Assembly: GCF_030326305.1 (NCBI RefSeq)
Contig: NZ_JACAKB010000007.1
Coordinates: 87,449 to 151,448 of the forward strand
From: Myroides odoratimimus
GTDB lineage: Bacteria > Bacteroidota > Bacteroidia > Flavobacteriales > Flavobacteriaceae
DNA length: 64,000 nt
Direction of reading: 5' to 3'
Below, piece after piece: positions 1 to 7,630 of the stretch (position 1 is its first letter; each line of letters begins with the position of its first letter). Below the pieces are notes generated by a model. That model saw nothing but the letters and a program-made list of their open reading frames with translations, ran no database searches and was not told where the DNA came from. Position numbers and translations under genes: made by a program.

Positions 1-83
1 AGTTACACCAGCATGTACAAGTGAAGGTGACGGATGTAGATGTGGCTAAAAAAAGAATACAACTGTCTATGATATTAGATTAA
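1..83 (+). CDS. tex: Tex-like S1 RNA-binding protein, 3' end only
   Basis: Only the last 26 codons are present, ending at the TAA at 81-83; the start lies upstream of the window. The readable tail contains VKVTDVDVAKKRIQLSM, the last beta strands of an S1 (OB-fold) RNA-binding domain. This spacing (VxVxxVDxxxKRIxLSM) is typical of the C-terminal S1 domain of the transcription accessory protein Tex. Other S1 proteins end in a similar way, so the family assignment rests on a short tail and on the protein ending a few residues after the S1 domain, as Tex proteins often do. Confidence 0.6.
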   Translation, partial: LHQHVQVKVTDVDVAKKRIQLSMILD

Positions 84-213
84 ACCCAGATTCCGCATTC
101 GGCCCATACTACGAATAAATTCAGAGTTTTTTTGTAGAATTTACTCTCGTTAATAGGTCTATCGCATATTCTAGGTTTAAAAAAAATAAAAAAACATTTC
201 TAAATCTTGTTTT

Positions 214-227
214 TGGCACGATACTTG
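214..227 (+). promoter_or_regulatory. candidate sigma-54 (RpoN) promoter
   Basis: The sequence reads TGGCACG, four bases, then TTG followed by T. This matches the -24/-12 consensus TGGCACG-N4-TTGC except for the final base, with the correct spacing between the GG and the TTG. Transcription would begin near position 240. No protein gene follows; the next structure is a strong terminator at 323-361. RpoN and its activators occur in Flavobacteriia, but neither lies in this window. Confidence 0.45.
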
Positions 228-239
228 TTTTTAAACTAG

Positions 240-361
240 TACTTGAGTTTGAAAACAATAATGTTGTTATTGAAAAAGAAAACAAGCAGGTAAGTAGTGT
301 TTTTATTATGTTTTATAAGTGAAGTGCCTATCTTTTATTGTCAAGATAGGTACTTTTTTTT
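240..361 (+). ncRNA. candidate small RNA between sigma-54 promoter and terminator
   Basis: A transcript starting about 12 bases after the sigma-54-like element and ending at the hairpin at 323-354 would be about 120 nt. It contains a small internal hairpin (CAATAA, loop TGTTG, TTATTG) near 265-282. The only reading frame seen is a 10-codon one starting at the ATG of that hairpin loop region, too short to judge. The gap between tex and tatA is otherwise free of genes. This is inferred only from a promoter-like and a terminator-like signal. Confidence 0.35.
323..361 (+). terminator. Rho-independent terminator
   Basis: Arms 323-334 and 343-354 form a 12-bp stem with one G-T pair and an 8-base loop, followed by a run of eight T. 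It is 240 bp past the end of tex, so it may serve the candidate small RNA as well as tex. Confidence 0.8.
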
Positions 362-380
362 GTGCTATAGTGACGTATAA

Positions 381-416
381 AAACAAAAAAGCGTTATATA
401 GCAAGCCATATAACGC
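381..416 (-). terminator. terminator of tatA
   Basis: GCGTTATAT (391-399) and ATATAACGC (408-416) form a perfect 9-bp stem. On the minus strand it is followed by a T-rich tract (A-rich 381-390 on the plus strand). It lies 27 bp after the tatA stop. Confidence 0.75.
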
Positions 417-442
417 GTAAAATATATAAGTTTAGAACAGAA

Positions 443-658
443 TTATTCTGTCTTAGAGTTATCTTGTGTATTCTCTTTTTTAGTTGTCTGTTGAGCGTTT
501 TCGTCTCTAGTAGCATCTTTAAATTCTTTGATACCAGAACCAAGTCCTCTCATTAATTCAGGGATCTTTTTACCTCCGAATAACAATAGAATGATAGCTA
601 CAATAACTATAATTTGCCATGGCCCAACCATTCCTAAAAATATGTGTAATGAGTTCAT
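443..658 (-). CDS. tatA: Sec-independent translocase subunit TatA/E
   Basis: This 71-residue protein matches the TatA/E family: a short N-terminus, one membrane helix (about residues 12-28, containing [14 protein letters not shown]), the FGGKKIPEL hinge, an amphipathic helix ([12 protein letters not shown]) and a charged, unstructured tail. TatA forms the pore of the twin-arginine pathway, which exports folded proteins across the inner membrane. tatB and tatC are not nearby, so the gene stands alone. A -7-type box (TATATTTG on the minus strand, 688-695) lies about 30 bp upstream of the start. Confidence 0.93.
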   Translation of the reverse strand: MNSLHIFLGMVGPWQIIVIVAIILLLFGGKKIPELMRGLGSGIKEFKDATRDENAQQTTKKENTQDNSKTE

Positions 659-821
659 AATAATCTTTTTGAAACATTAAGTAGCGACAAATATAGTAAG
701 AAAAATGTAAAACGTTTATTCGTAATAGGTTTTATTTAACTTTTAACGTTTATCTAGTAAGGATTTTTCTTTTAAACTGTGAATATTTAGGTAAAGTGAC
801 AGAGTCAAATTTTATAATTAT

Positions 822-829
822 TATATTTG
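822..829 (+). promoter_or_regulatory. -7 box of M23 peptidase gene
   Basis: TATATTTG fits the Bacteroidetes TAnnTTTG box and lies 19 bp before the ATG at 849. No clear TTTG box was found upstream. Confidence 0.5.
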
Positions 830-848
830 TGTAGTAAAATAGGTACAG

Positions 849-1730
849 ATGTTAGGAAAGGGACATAAAAGAAAAAAGTGGAAAAGTACACTTTTAAGTA
901 AATACCGTATTGTTATCGTTAATGATAAGACCTTTGAAGATGTAAAATCTTTTAAGCTTAATTTACTTAATGTTTTTGGCGCCAGTACTACATTGGTATT
1001 TTTGTTTATTCTATCAACTGTTTTACTGTTGGTATTGACTCCGTTAAAGGAATATATACCGGGATATTCTTCTGCTGAGTTAAAACAAAGGGCTGTAGAG
1101 TTAGCTCTAAAAGTAGATTCGCTAGAGAATGAATCTAGACAGAATCAACACTATCTAAGTGCGATCAAAAGCGCATTGTTAGGAGAAATACAGGTGACAG
1201 AGGCTAGTATAGATTCTTTAAAACTAACTCAGAAACCACTGAATCAAATCGAACATAAAGATCCTAGTGAAACAGATATGAAGCTAAGAGAAATGGTTCG
1301 ACTAGAGGATAAGTATAATCTCTTCGAAGAAAGTAAACCTAAAGTTAGCCAAGTCCTATTTAGCCCAATTAATGCAGAAATAGTAAGAAAGTATGATAGT
1401 AGAGCTATGCATTTCGGGATTGACTTTAGAGCACCTGCTAATACACCTGTAAAAGCAATTAGTAAAGGGACTGTGTTATTCGTAGACTGGACTATAAAAG
1501 ATGGTTATACAATCATCTTATTACACGATGAAGGTTTAATATCTGTATATAAGCACTTAACATCTCTTACTAAAGGAGAGTATGAAAGTGTAAGGTCAGG
1601 AGAAGTGATAGGTCTGTTTGATGGAAGTAGTGAGGCTACTGCATTAAATGCTTCTACAAAATACTTCCACTTCGAACTTTGGAAAGATGCTTATCCATTA
1701 GATAGCTCATTATTTATAGATTTAGAATAA
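849..1730 (+). CDS. membrane-anchored M23 (LytM-type) peptidase-family protein
   Basis: The protein has 293 residues: a basic cytoplasmic N-terminus, one membrane helix (about 47-65), a coiled-coil stretch (about 75-125) and a C-terminal LytM/M23 domain (about 170-290). M23 enzymes are zinc endopeptidases that cut peptidoglycan cross-bridges. The zinc ligands appear as H188 and D192 (HFGID) and H274 (HFELW), and the HLxSL motif is at 236-240. The first His of the usual HxH motif is Tyr272, so catalysis may be weak or absent; it could instead act as a regulator, as EnvC-like LytM proteins do. The GH3-family gene starts 6 bp downstream, so the two are probably co-transcribed. Confidence 0.85.
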   Translation: MLGKGHKRKKWKSTLLSKYRIVIVNDKTFEDVKSFKLNLLNVFGASTTLVFLFILSTVLLLVLTPLKEYIPGYSSAELKQRAVELALKVDSLENESRQNQHYLSAIKSALLGEIQVTEASIDSLKLTQKPLNQIEHKDPSETDMKLREMVRLEDKYNLFEESKPKVSQVLFSPINAEIVRKYDSRAMHFGIDFRAPANTPVKAISKGTVLFVDWTIKDGYTIILLHDEGLISVYKHLTSLTKGEYESVRSGEVIGLFDGSSEATALNASTKYFHFELWKDAYPLDSSLFIDLE

Positions 1731-1736
1731 GAGAAT

Positions 1737-3224
1737 ATGTCAATAAAGTCATTTGGAGCTAAAATATTTGCTTCAATTATACATAAGAAAACACAAAAGT
1801 GGGTCAATGACCCTATCAATACACAAAAGAAGGTTTTTGAACAATTGCTAGAGGATGCTAAGCACACTGCATTTGGAAAAGACCATAATTTTGCTTATAT
1901 TAATAGCTACGAAGATTTTGTAAAGCAAGTACCTGTGCGAGATTATGAGGGGTTAAGACCTTATGTAGATAGAGTGGTAGCTGGTGAGAGTGATGTGTTG
2001 TGGAAAGGGAAACCTCTTTACTTCGCAAAGACTTCGGGTACAACTTCGGGTGCTAAGTATATCCCATTGACCAAAGAGTCTATGCCTTATCATATAGAAG
2101 CTGCTCGTAATGCAATATTAGCTTATGTACATGAGACAGGAAAAGCGGACTTCGTAGATGGTAAAATGATCTTCTTACAAGGCAGTCCTATACTAGATGA
2201 AAAAAATGGCATAAAATTGGGTAGACTATCAGGTATAGTAGCTCACTATGTACCTGCTTATTTACAGAAAAATAGATTGCCTAGTCTAGAAACAAACTGT
2301 ATAGAAGACTGGGAGACCAAAGTAGATGCTATAGTAGAGGAAACAGTAGATCAGAATATGAGTGTGATCTCTGGTATTCCGAGCTGGGTGCAGATGTACT
2401 TCGAAAAACTAAAGGAGAAAAAGGGTAAACCTGTAGGAGATATATTCCCTAATTTTAATTTGTTTATTTATGGCGGTGTAAACTATGAGCCTTATAGAGG
2501 TAAATTTGAACAAATGATAGGGCGTAAGGTACCATCTATAGAGTTGTTCCCAGCTTCAGAGGGGTTCTTCGCTTATCAAGATACACAGACAGAGAAAGGG
2601 ATGTTATTACTGCTAAATGCAGGTATCTTCTATGAGTTTATAAAGGTAGAGGAGTTCTTTAATGAGGATGCTAGAAGATATACCATAGGAGAGGTAGAGC
2701 TAGGTGTGAATTATGTATTAATTATCTCTACCAACGCTGGACTATGGGGATACAATATCGGTGATACGGTACAATTCGTTAATTTGAAGCCTTATAGAGT
2801 AGTAGTATCTGGGCGTATAAAGCATTTTATCTCTGCATTCGGAGAACATGTGATCGGTAAGGAGGTAGAGTCGGCTATACAAGAAGCAATGGAGGGTACT
2901 TCAGTAACTGTTAATGAGTTTACTGTAGCACCACAGATTAGTCCAGAAGAGGGATTGCCTTACCATGAATGGTTGATAGAGTTCGGCAATGAACCTGAAG
3001 ATTTAGAAGCTTTTGCTTTAAAGATAGATAATGCTTTAAGAAAGCAGAATATGTATTATGATGACTTAATTGTTGGAAAGGTGTTGAAGACATTAGTCAT
3101 CTCTAAAGTGAAACAAGAAGGCTTTAATAACTATATGAAAAGTATAGGGAAGCTAGGAGGGCAAAATAAGTTACCTAGATTAAGCAATGATAGAATCATC
3201 GCTGATCAATTAAAATTATATTAG
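1737..3224 (+). CDS. GH3 auxin-responsive promoter family acyl-adenylating enzyme
   Basis: A full-length GH3-family protein of 495 residues. The ATP/AMP-binding motif TSGTTSGAKYIP is at 99-110, an ASEGFFAY motif near 280 and YNIGDTV near 340, which are the three signature motifs of the ANL-type GH3 fold. Plant GH3 enzymes activate carboxylic acids (jasmonate, auxin) as acyl-adenylates and join them to amino acids. Bacterial substrates are, to my knowledge, mostly unknown. The gene starts 6 bp after the M23 gene, and the DUF6909-like gene follows 36 bp later, so the three probably form one operon. Family assignment is firm; the substrate is not predictable from sequence. Confidence 0.88.
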   Translation: MSIKSFGAKIFASIIHKKTQKWVNDPINTQKKVFEQLLEDAKHTAFGKDHNFAYINSYEDFVKQVPVRDYEGLRPYVDRVVAGESDVLWKGKPLYFAKTSGTTSGAKYIPLTKESMPYHIEAARNAILAYVHETGKADFVDGKMIFLQGSPILDEKNGIKLGRLSGIVAHYVPAYLQKNRLPSLETNCIEDWETKVDAIVEETVDQNMSVISGIPSWVQMYFEKLKEKKGKPVGDIFPNFNLFIYGGVNYEPYRGKFEQMIGRKVPSIELFPASEGFFAYQDTQTEKGMLLLLNAGIFYEFIKVEEFFNEDARRYTIGEVELGVNYVLIISTNAGLWGYNIGDTVQFVNLKPYRVVVSGRIKHFISAFGEHVIGKEVESAIQEAMEGTSVTVNEFTVAPQISPEEGLPYHEWLIEFGNEPEDLEAFALKIDNALRKQNMYYDDLIVGKVLKTLVISKVKQEGFNNYMKSIGKLGGQNKLPRLSNDRIIADQLKLY

Positions 3225-3260
3225 TAAAAAGAAATAATAAGACGTAAAAAGGAGAAGTAT

Positions 3261-4940
3261 ATGAAAGAGATAAAGAATATATCTAGAACGAGAGCGCAAG
3301 TGTCGTCTGCAGCTGTGGAGCGTATGTATATTACAATGCGCCATTTGTTTAACAGAGGTTTCTATAAACCGATGGGAGTGTCAGGAGATACATTAAGAGA
3401 AGCGCTATTAGAATTGCGTCCGGAAATATATGGTACTATCGCAGAAGAAAAAGTAGAGTTAAACGGATTGTTATATGTTATAGAACGCCTTCCGATCGGA
3501 ATAGAGGAGTGTCGTTATATTAACTTGACATCTGATGAGGGGTATTCATTCTCTCACTTTACAGCCATCGTACCGCCTAAGAGAAGAAGAAACTGTTATC
3601 GAATAGATGAGGAGCAGATGAATATCGAGATCACTAGAGGTAGATCTGATATCTATGATGTTTTGACTCACTTGACATTTATATTTATTGAATCACATAA
3701 GATTAAAGATCGTGTATTGATAGGAGAGGATGGAAAGGTAACTCGCGATTGGAAAAAGATAGAAACTGCTGCTAAAAAAGAAGAGTTTTTAGAATTAGAG
3801 GAGAAAGAGGTGATCATGTCTCACTTAGCTAATGTATTAGGACGTTCTTTTGCTGAGGTTCTTGATGTATATGAGAAGTTTGCTATTCCTGAAAATCCAG
3901 ATCGCTTCTTAGATGTGATTTATTGGTTAGGAAAGTTAGCTATAGAAGAGGATGTGTATAACGATAAACGTACAATCACTTTTAGTCCACTACTTAGAGA
4001 GCGTCTAGGTCACCATATCTATGGAGAAATGTGGTCTGATAGAATTAAAGAAGTACTTACAGCAAAAGGATTATTAGAGCGTCCAATCCATATCATCAGT
4101 GCGAATATGCACAGTGTGATGAATTCTATCTTTGCTCCTTCAGTTGTAAAGAGTGAAGTAGAGGTGAGTTCTGAGCTAGAGGTGTACGAAGAATTAAGTA
4201 AGCCTGAGAACAAACACCTTAGAGATTTAGTTAATGAACGTGCTGAAAATGAAGGAATGATTTTCTTAAGAGATGAGTCAGGAACGAACATTGACGTTCA
4301 AATATTTGATACTGCTAAGATAGATTTCGCTACTACAAACTTTAAGGCTCAGCAAATAGAAGGAGAGTATCCTGTGATTATCGTTATGGATTACGCTTTC
4401 GGTGAGCAGGCTTATGAGACTATCGATGAGCTTTTAAAGCCTTATAAGAAAACAACGATGATAGATGTGGAATCTGTGTCTATCATGGGGAAAGCAGGTA
4501 TCTTAGTAGGAGATAAAGGTGATATTATGATTCCATTCGCTCATATTAATGAGGGAACAGGGGATAATTATCCTTTTGATAATGAATTGACAGTAGATAT
4601 GTTTAAGAATGATGATATCCCTGTATTTGGAGGAACAATGGTTACTGTATTAGGTACATCACTTCAAAATAAGGATTTATTAAAGTTCTTCCACGATTCT
4701 ACGTGGGGTGTAATCGGTCTAGAGATGGAAGGTGCTCACTACCAAAAAGCAATACAGTCTGCTTCTAAAATCAGAAAAAGTATTAATCCTGATGTGAAAG
4801 TAAGATATGCTTACTATGCTTCTGATAATCCATTAGAGACAGGTAGTACATTAGCTTCAGGAGGGTTAGGTACGACAGGAGTAAAGCCTACTTACTTAAT
4901 TACCATCAAAATACTAGAGCAGATATTTAATATTAAGTAA
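3261..4940 (+). CDS. large conserved protein (DUF6909-like) with nucleoside phosphorylase-like C-terminus
   Basis: A 559-residue soluble protein with no signal peptide or membrane helix. I recognise it as a conserved Bacteroidetes family, probably DUF6909 (from memory). The N-terminal half (about 1-310) is unlike anything I know. The C-terminal part (about 350-559) has VESVSIMGKAGI, KGDIMIPFAH, VIGLEMEGAHY and GGLGTTG segments. The GLEMEGAHY piece resembles the MEGAA/DMExxA motif of purine nucleoside phosphorylases and MTA/SAH nucleosidases, so a nucleoside- or nucleotide-binding role is possible. It follows the GH3 gene by 36 bp and is probably co-transcribed. Function is unproven. Confidence 0.6.
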   Translation: MKEIKNISRTRAQVSSAAVERMYITMRHLFNRGFYKPMGVSGDTLREALLELRPEIYGTIAEEKVELNGLLYVIERLPIGIEECRYINLTSDEGYSFSHFTAIVPPKRRRNCYRIDEEQMNIEITRGRSDIYDVLTHLTFIFIESHKIKDRVLIGEDGKVTRDWKKIETAAKKEEFLELEEKEVIMSHLANVLGRSFAEVLDVYEKFAIPENPDRFLDVIYWLGKLAIEEDVYNDKRTITFSPLLRERLGHHIYGEMWSDRIKEVLTAKGLLERPIHIISANMHSVMNSIFAPSVVKSEVEVSSELEVYEELSKPENKHLRDLVNERAENEGMIFLRDESGTNIDVQIFDTAKIDFATTNFKAQQIEGEYPVIIVMDYAFGEQAYETIDELLKPYKKTTMIDVESVSIMGKAGILVGDKGDIMIPFAHINEGTGDNYPFDNELTVDMFKNDDIPVFGGTMVTVLGTSLQNKDLLKFFHDSTWGVIGLEMEGAHYQKAIQSASKIRKSINPDVKVRYAYYASDNPLETGSTLASGGLGTTGVKPTYLITIKILEQIFNIK

Positions 4941-4968
4941 TTAAATTCTAAATAGTTTAAGATAAATG

Positions 4969-5001
4969 AGCCATCACAGAATATATGTGGTGGCTTTTTA
5001 T
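4969..5001 (+). terminator. Rho-independent terminator
   Basis: AGCCATCAC (4969-4977) pairs with GTGGTGGCT (4987-4995) with one G-T pair, followed by five T. It closes the M23-GH3-DUF6909 operon. Confidence 0.75.
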
Positions 5002-5067
5002 TTTGATTTATATGTTAAATTGTGAATTTAAGTGTAATTTTATAGTCTTAGAATTTAGTTGAAAAAG

Positions 5068-5616
5068 ATGAAGGTATTTACTACTCCTATACAAGATTGT
5101 GTTATCATAGAACCAAAGGTATTCTTCGATGAGAGAGGATATTTCTTAGAGAGCTTTAATAAGGCTGTTTTTGAGAAAGAAACAGGGTTAGCTGTACGTT
5201 TTATTCAAGACAACCAATCTAAGTCTTCTAAAGGCGTTCTAAGAGGGCTTCACTATCAAATAGGAGCTTATCAACAAGCTAAGTTAGTAAGAGTATTACA
5301 GGGTGAAGTATTAGATGTAGTGGTAGATCTACGCAAGGACTCTAGTACATATGGACAACAGTTCACTCAAGTGCTATCAGCAGATAATTTTAAACAGGTG
5401 TTTATCCCCAGAGGATGTGCGCATGGTTTTTTAGTAAAGAGTGAGACAGCAATATTCGCTTATAAGTGCGATAACGTTTATAATAAAGAATCAGAAGGGG
5501 GCATTATCTATAATGATCCAAGTTTAGGGATTGATTGGGAGTTTAATCTTGATGAGGTTATCGTTTCTGATAAAGATAAGGTATTACCACTATTCGAAAA
5601 TGCTTTGCCAATATGA
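5068..5616 (+). CDS. rfbC: dTDP-4-dehydrorhamnose 3,5-epimerase
   Basis: RmlC/RfbC inverts C3 and C5 of dTDP-4-keto-6-deoxyglucose, the third step in dTDP-L-rhamnose synthesis for surface polysaccharides. The 182 residues match the family length. The cupin fold carries the signature GVLRGLHYQ (catalytic His in LHY), the VVDLRKDS segment and PRGCAHGF. The reading frame can be opened at a TTG at 5059, but the ATG at 5068 puts the conserved MKVFTTPIQD at the N-terminus and is preferred. The stop overlaps the rfbD start in an ATGA, so translation is coupled. rfbA and rfbB are not adjacent. Confidence 0.93.
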   Translation: MKVFTTPIQDCVIIEPKVFFDERGYFLESFNKAVFEKETGLAVRFIQDNQSKSSKGVLRGLHYQIGAYQQAKLVRVLQGEVLDVVVDLRKDSSTYGQQFTQVLSADNFKQVFIPRGCAHGFLVKSETAIFAYKCDNVYNKESEGGIIYNDPSLGIDWEFNLDEVIVSDKDKVLPLFENALPI

Positions 5617-6386
5617 TCAAGATATTAGTCACAGGGGCTACAGGACAAGTAGGACAATGCTTACAATCTATAAGTCATGAATATGATGGAGTGGAATATT
5701 TTTTCTATGGTTCTAGTCAGTTAGATATAACGAATGAAGTTTCGATAGATGAGGTTTTCAGTAAAGTGTGCCCTGATTATTGTTTTAATTTTGCTGCTTA
5801 TACTGCTGTAGATAGAGCAGAGGATGAGAAAGAGTTAGCGTACAAAGTAAATGCTGAAGGAGTAATGTACTTAGCAAGAGTATGTAAACTATATAATACT
5901 ACGTTAGTGCATCTGTCTACTGATTTTGTATTTGATGGTCATAAACAGACTCCTTATACTGTCTCTGATATCCCAAACCCTATAAATGTGTATGGTGCTT
6001 CTAAATTAAAAGGAGAATTATACATAAAATCGAATATGGAGCGTTACTATATCGTGCGTACTTCATGGGTGTACTCTGATTTTGGGCATAATTTTAAGAA
6101 AACGATGCTGAGATTAGCAGAAAATAGAAGTGAAGTAAGTGTTGTTATGGATCAAATAGGTTGTCCTACTGATGCAATAGAGTTATGTCATTTTTTAATG
6201 TCTCTGATGCAAGGAAATCATGATTATGGGGTTTATCATTATAGAGGTGATGTAATCTGCTCTTGGTACGACTTTGCTGTATCCATATTTAAAGAGAATA
6301 ATATTAATATAAAAGTGAATCCAATCACTACTGAGGAATATCCTACTAGGGCTAATAGGCCGAGGTATAGTGTGTTGGAGGTGTGA
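5613..6386 (+). CDS. rfbD: dTDP-4-dehydrorhamnose reductase, C-terminally shortened
   Basis: RmlD reduces dTDP-4-keto-L-rhamnose to dTDP-L-rhamnose with NAD(P)H. The Rossmann motif TGATGQVGQ is at 7-15, the TDFVFDG segment near 105 and the YGASKLKGE catalytic Tyr/Lys motif near 130. The protein has 257 residues, about 25-30 fewer than usual: it ends right after the conserved RPxYSVL, where homologs continue with a DKSKI-type helix and a final W-containing segment. No downstream frame restores that tail. It may be a truncated yet working enzyme or a decaying gene. It overlaps rfbC by 4 bp. Confidence 0.85.
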   Translation: MIKILVTGATGQVGQCLQSISHEYDGVEYFFYGSSQLDITNEVSIDEVFSKVCPDYCFNFAAYTAVDRAEDEKELAYKVNAEGVMYLARVCKLYNTTLVHLSTDFVFDGHKQTPYTVSDIPNPINVYGASKLKGELYIKSNMERYYIVRTSWVYSDFGHNFKKTMLRLAENRSEVSVVMDQIGCPTDAIELCHFLMSLMQGNHDYGVYHYRGDVICSWYDFAVSIFKENNINIKVNPITTEEYPTRANRPRYSVLEV

Positions 6387-6490
6387 GCTAAATATAGAAA
6401 GTAATTAAACACTAAATAATTAACGGCTTATACAACTTATGTCTAAGGAGTACTAGAGTTATTTTAGTGGTATAAAATATACTATATATA

Positions 6491-7474
6491 ATGAAACGTA
6501 TACTAATAACAGGTGCAGCAGGTTTTTTAGGATCACATTTATGTGATCGATTTATAAATGAAAGATATCATGTGATAGGAATGGATAATTTGATCACAGG
6601 GGATCTAAAGAATATAGAACATCTTTTTAACCTACCTAACTTTGAATTCTATCATCACGATGTAACTAAGTTTGTTCATGTACCTGGCAAATTGGATTAT
6701 ATCTTACACTTTGCTTCACCAGCTAGCCCAATTGATTATTTAAAAATCCCAATCCAAACGCTTAAAGTGGGATCATTAGGGACACATAATCTTTTAGGAT
6801 TAGCACGTGTAAAAGGTGCACGTATCCTGATTGCGTCTACTTCTGAAATTTATGGGGATCCATTAGTGCACCCTCAGACTGAAGAATACTATGGAAATGT
6901 AAATACGATAGGGCCAAGAGGGGTATATGATGAAGCTAAGAGATTCCAAGAATCTATTACGATGGCATATAATACATTCCATGGTGTAGAGACTAGAATT
7001 GTACGTATTTTCAATACTTATGGTCCTCGTATGAGACTGAATGACGGACGTGTTATACCTGCGTTTATTGGACAAGCATTAAGAGGAGAAGATTTGACAG
7101 TATTTGGAGACGGTGGACAGACCAGATCATTTTGTTATGTAGATGACCAAGTAGATGGAATCTTTAAGCTATTACTGTCGGATTATCATTTACCAGTTAA
7201 TATTGGAAACCCAGATGAAATTAGCATTCTTGATTTTGCGAAAGAAATTATAGCTCTAACCAACTCTAATCAAAAGATTGCCTTTAGAGATTTACCAATA
7301 AATGATCCTATGCAACGTTGTCCCAATATAGACAAAGCGAAGAGTATTTTAGGATGGGAACCTAAAGTGGGAAGAAGTGAAGGGATGAAATTGACATACG
7401 AATATTTTAAGACATTTACGACTGAGGACTTATTGAGAGAAGAACATAAAGACTTTTCTAAGTTCATATATTAG
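6491..7474 (+). CDS. NAD-dependent epimerase/dehydratase, UDP-glucuronate decarboxylase (UXS) type
   Basis: An extended short-chain dehydrogenase of 327 residues. The NAD-binding [11 protein letters not shown] is at 7-17, the catalytic Thr-Ser-Glu (STSEIYG) near 116-122 and the YxxxK pair at Y146/K150. The segments [21 protein letters not shown] and [12 protein letters not shown] are typical of UDP-glucuronate decarboxylases, which make UDP-xylose from UDP-glucuronate. It lies 104 bp after rfbD and before a terminator, in a nucleotide-sugar context feeding surface glycans. A related UDP- or dTDP-sugar dehydratase function cannot be excluded. Confidence 0.85.
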   Translation: MKRILITGAAGFLGSHLCDRFINERYHVIGMDNLITGDLKNIEHLFNLPNFEFYHHDVTKFVHVPGKLDYILHFASPASPIDYLKIPIQTLKVGSLGTHNLLGLARVKGARILIASTSEIYGDPLVHPQTEEYYGNVNTIGPRGVYDEAKRFQESITMAYNTFHGVETRIVRIFNTYGPRMRLNDGRVIPAFIGQALRGEDLTVFGDGGQTRSFCYVDDQVDGIFKLLLSDYHLPVNIGNPDEISILDFAKEIIALTNSNQKIAFRDLPINDPMQRCPNIDKAKSILGWEPKVGRSEGMKLTYEYFKTFTTEDLLREEHKDFSKFIY

Positions 7475-7530
7475 ATAAAGATCACTTCTCTAGTAGTAAT
7501 AACTTCCTAATAAAAAGCATATTAATAAAA

Positions 7531-7564
7531 AAGCATCTAAACTAAATTAGATGCTTTTTTATTT
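7531..7564 (+). terminator. Rho-independent terminator
   Basis: AAGCATCTAA (7531-7540) and TTAGATGCTT (7547-7556) form a perfect 10-bp stem with a 6-base loop, followed by TTTT. It ends the sugar-nucleotide genes. Confidence 0.85.
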
Positions 7565-7630
7565 AGTGTAACTTTCTTTATTGATTTAATTATATTTATT
7601 TTTGGTGTTTAATAACAAACAACACAATTA

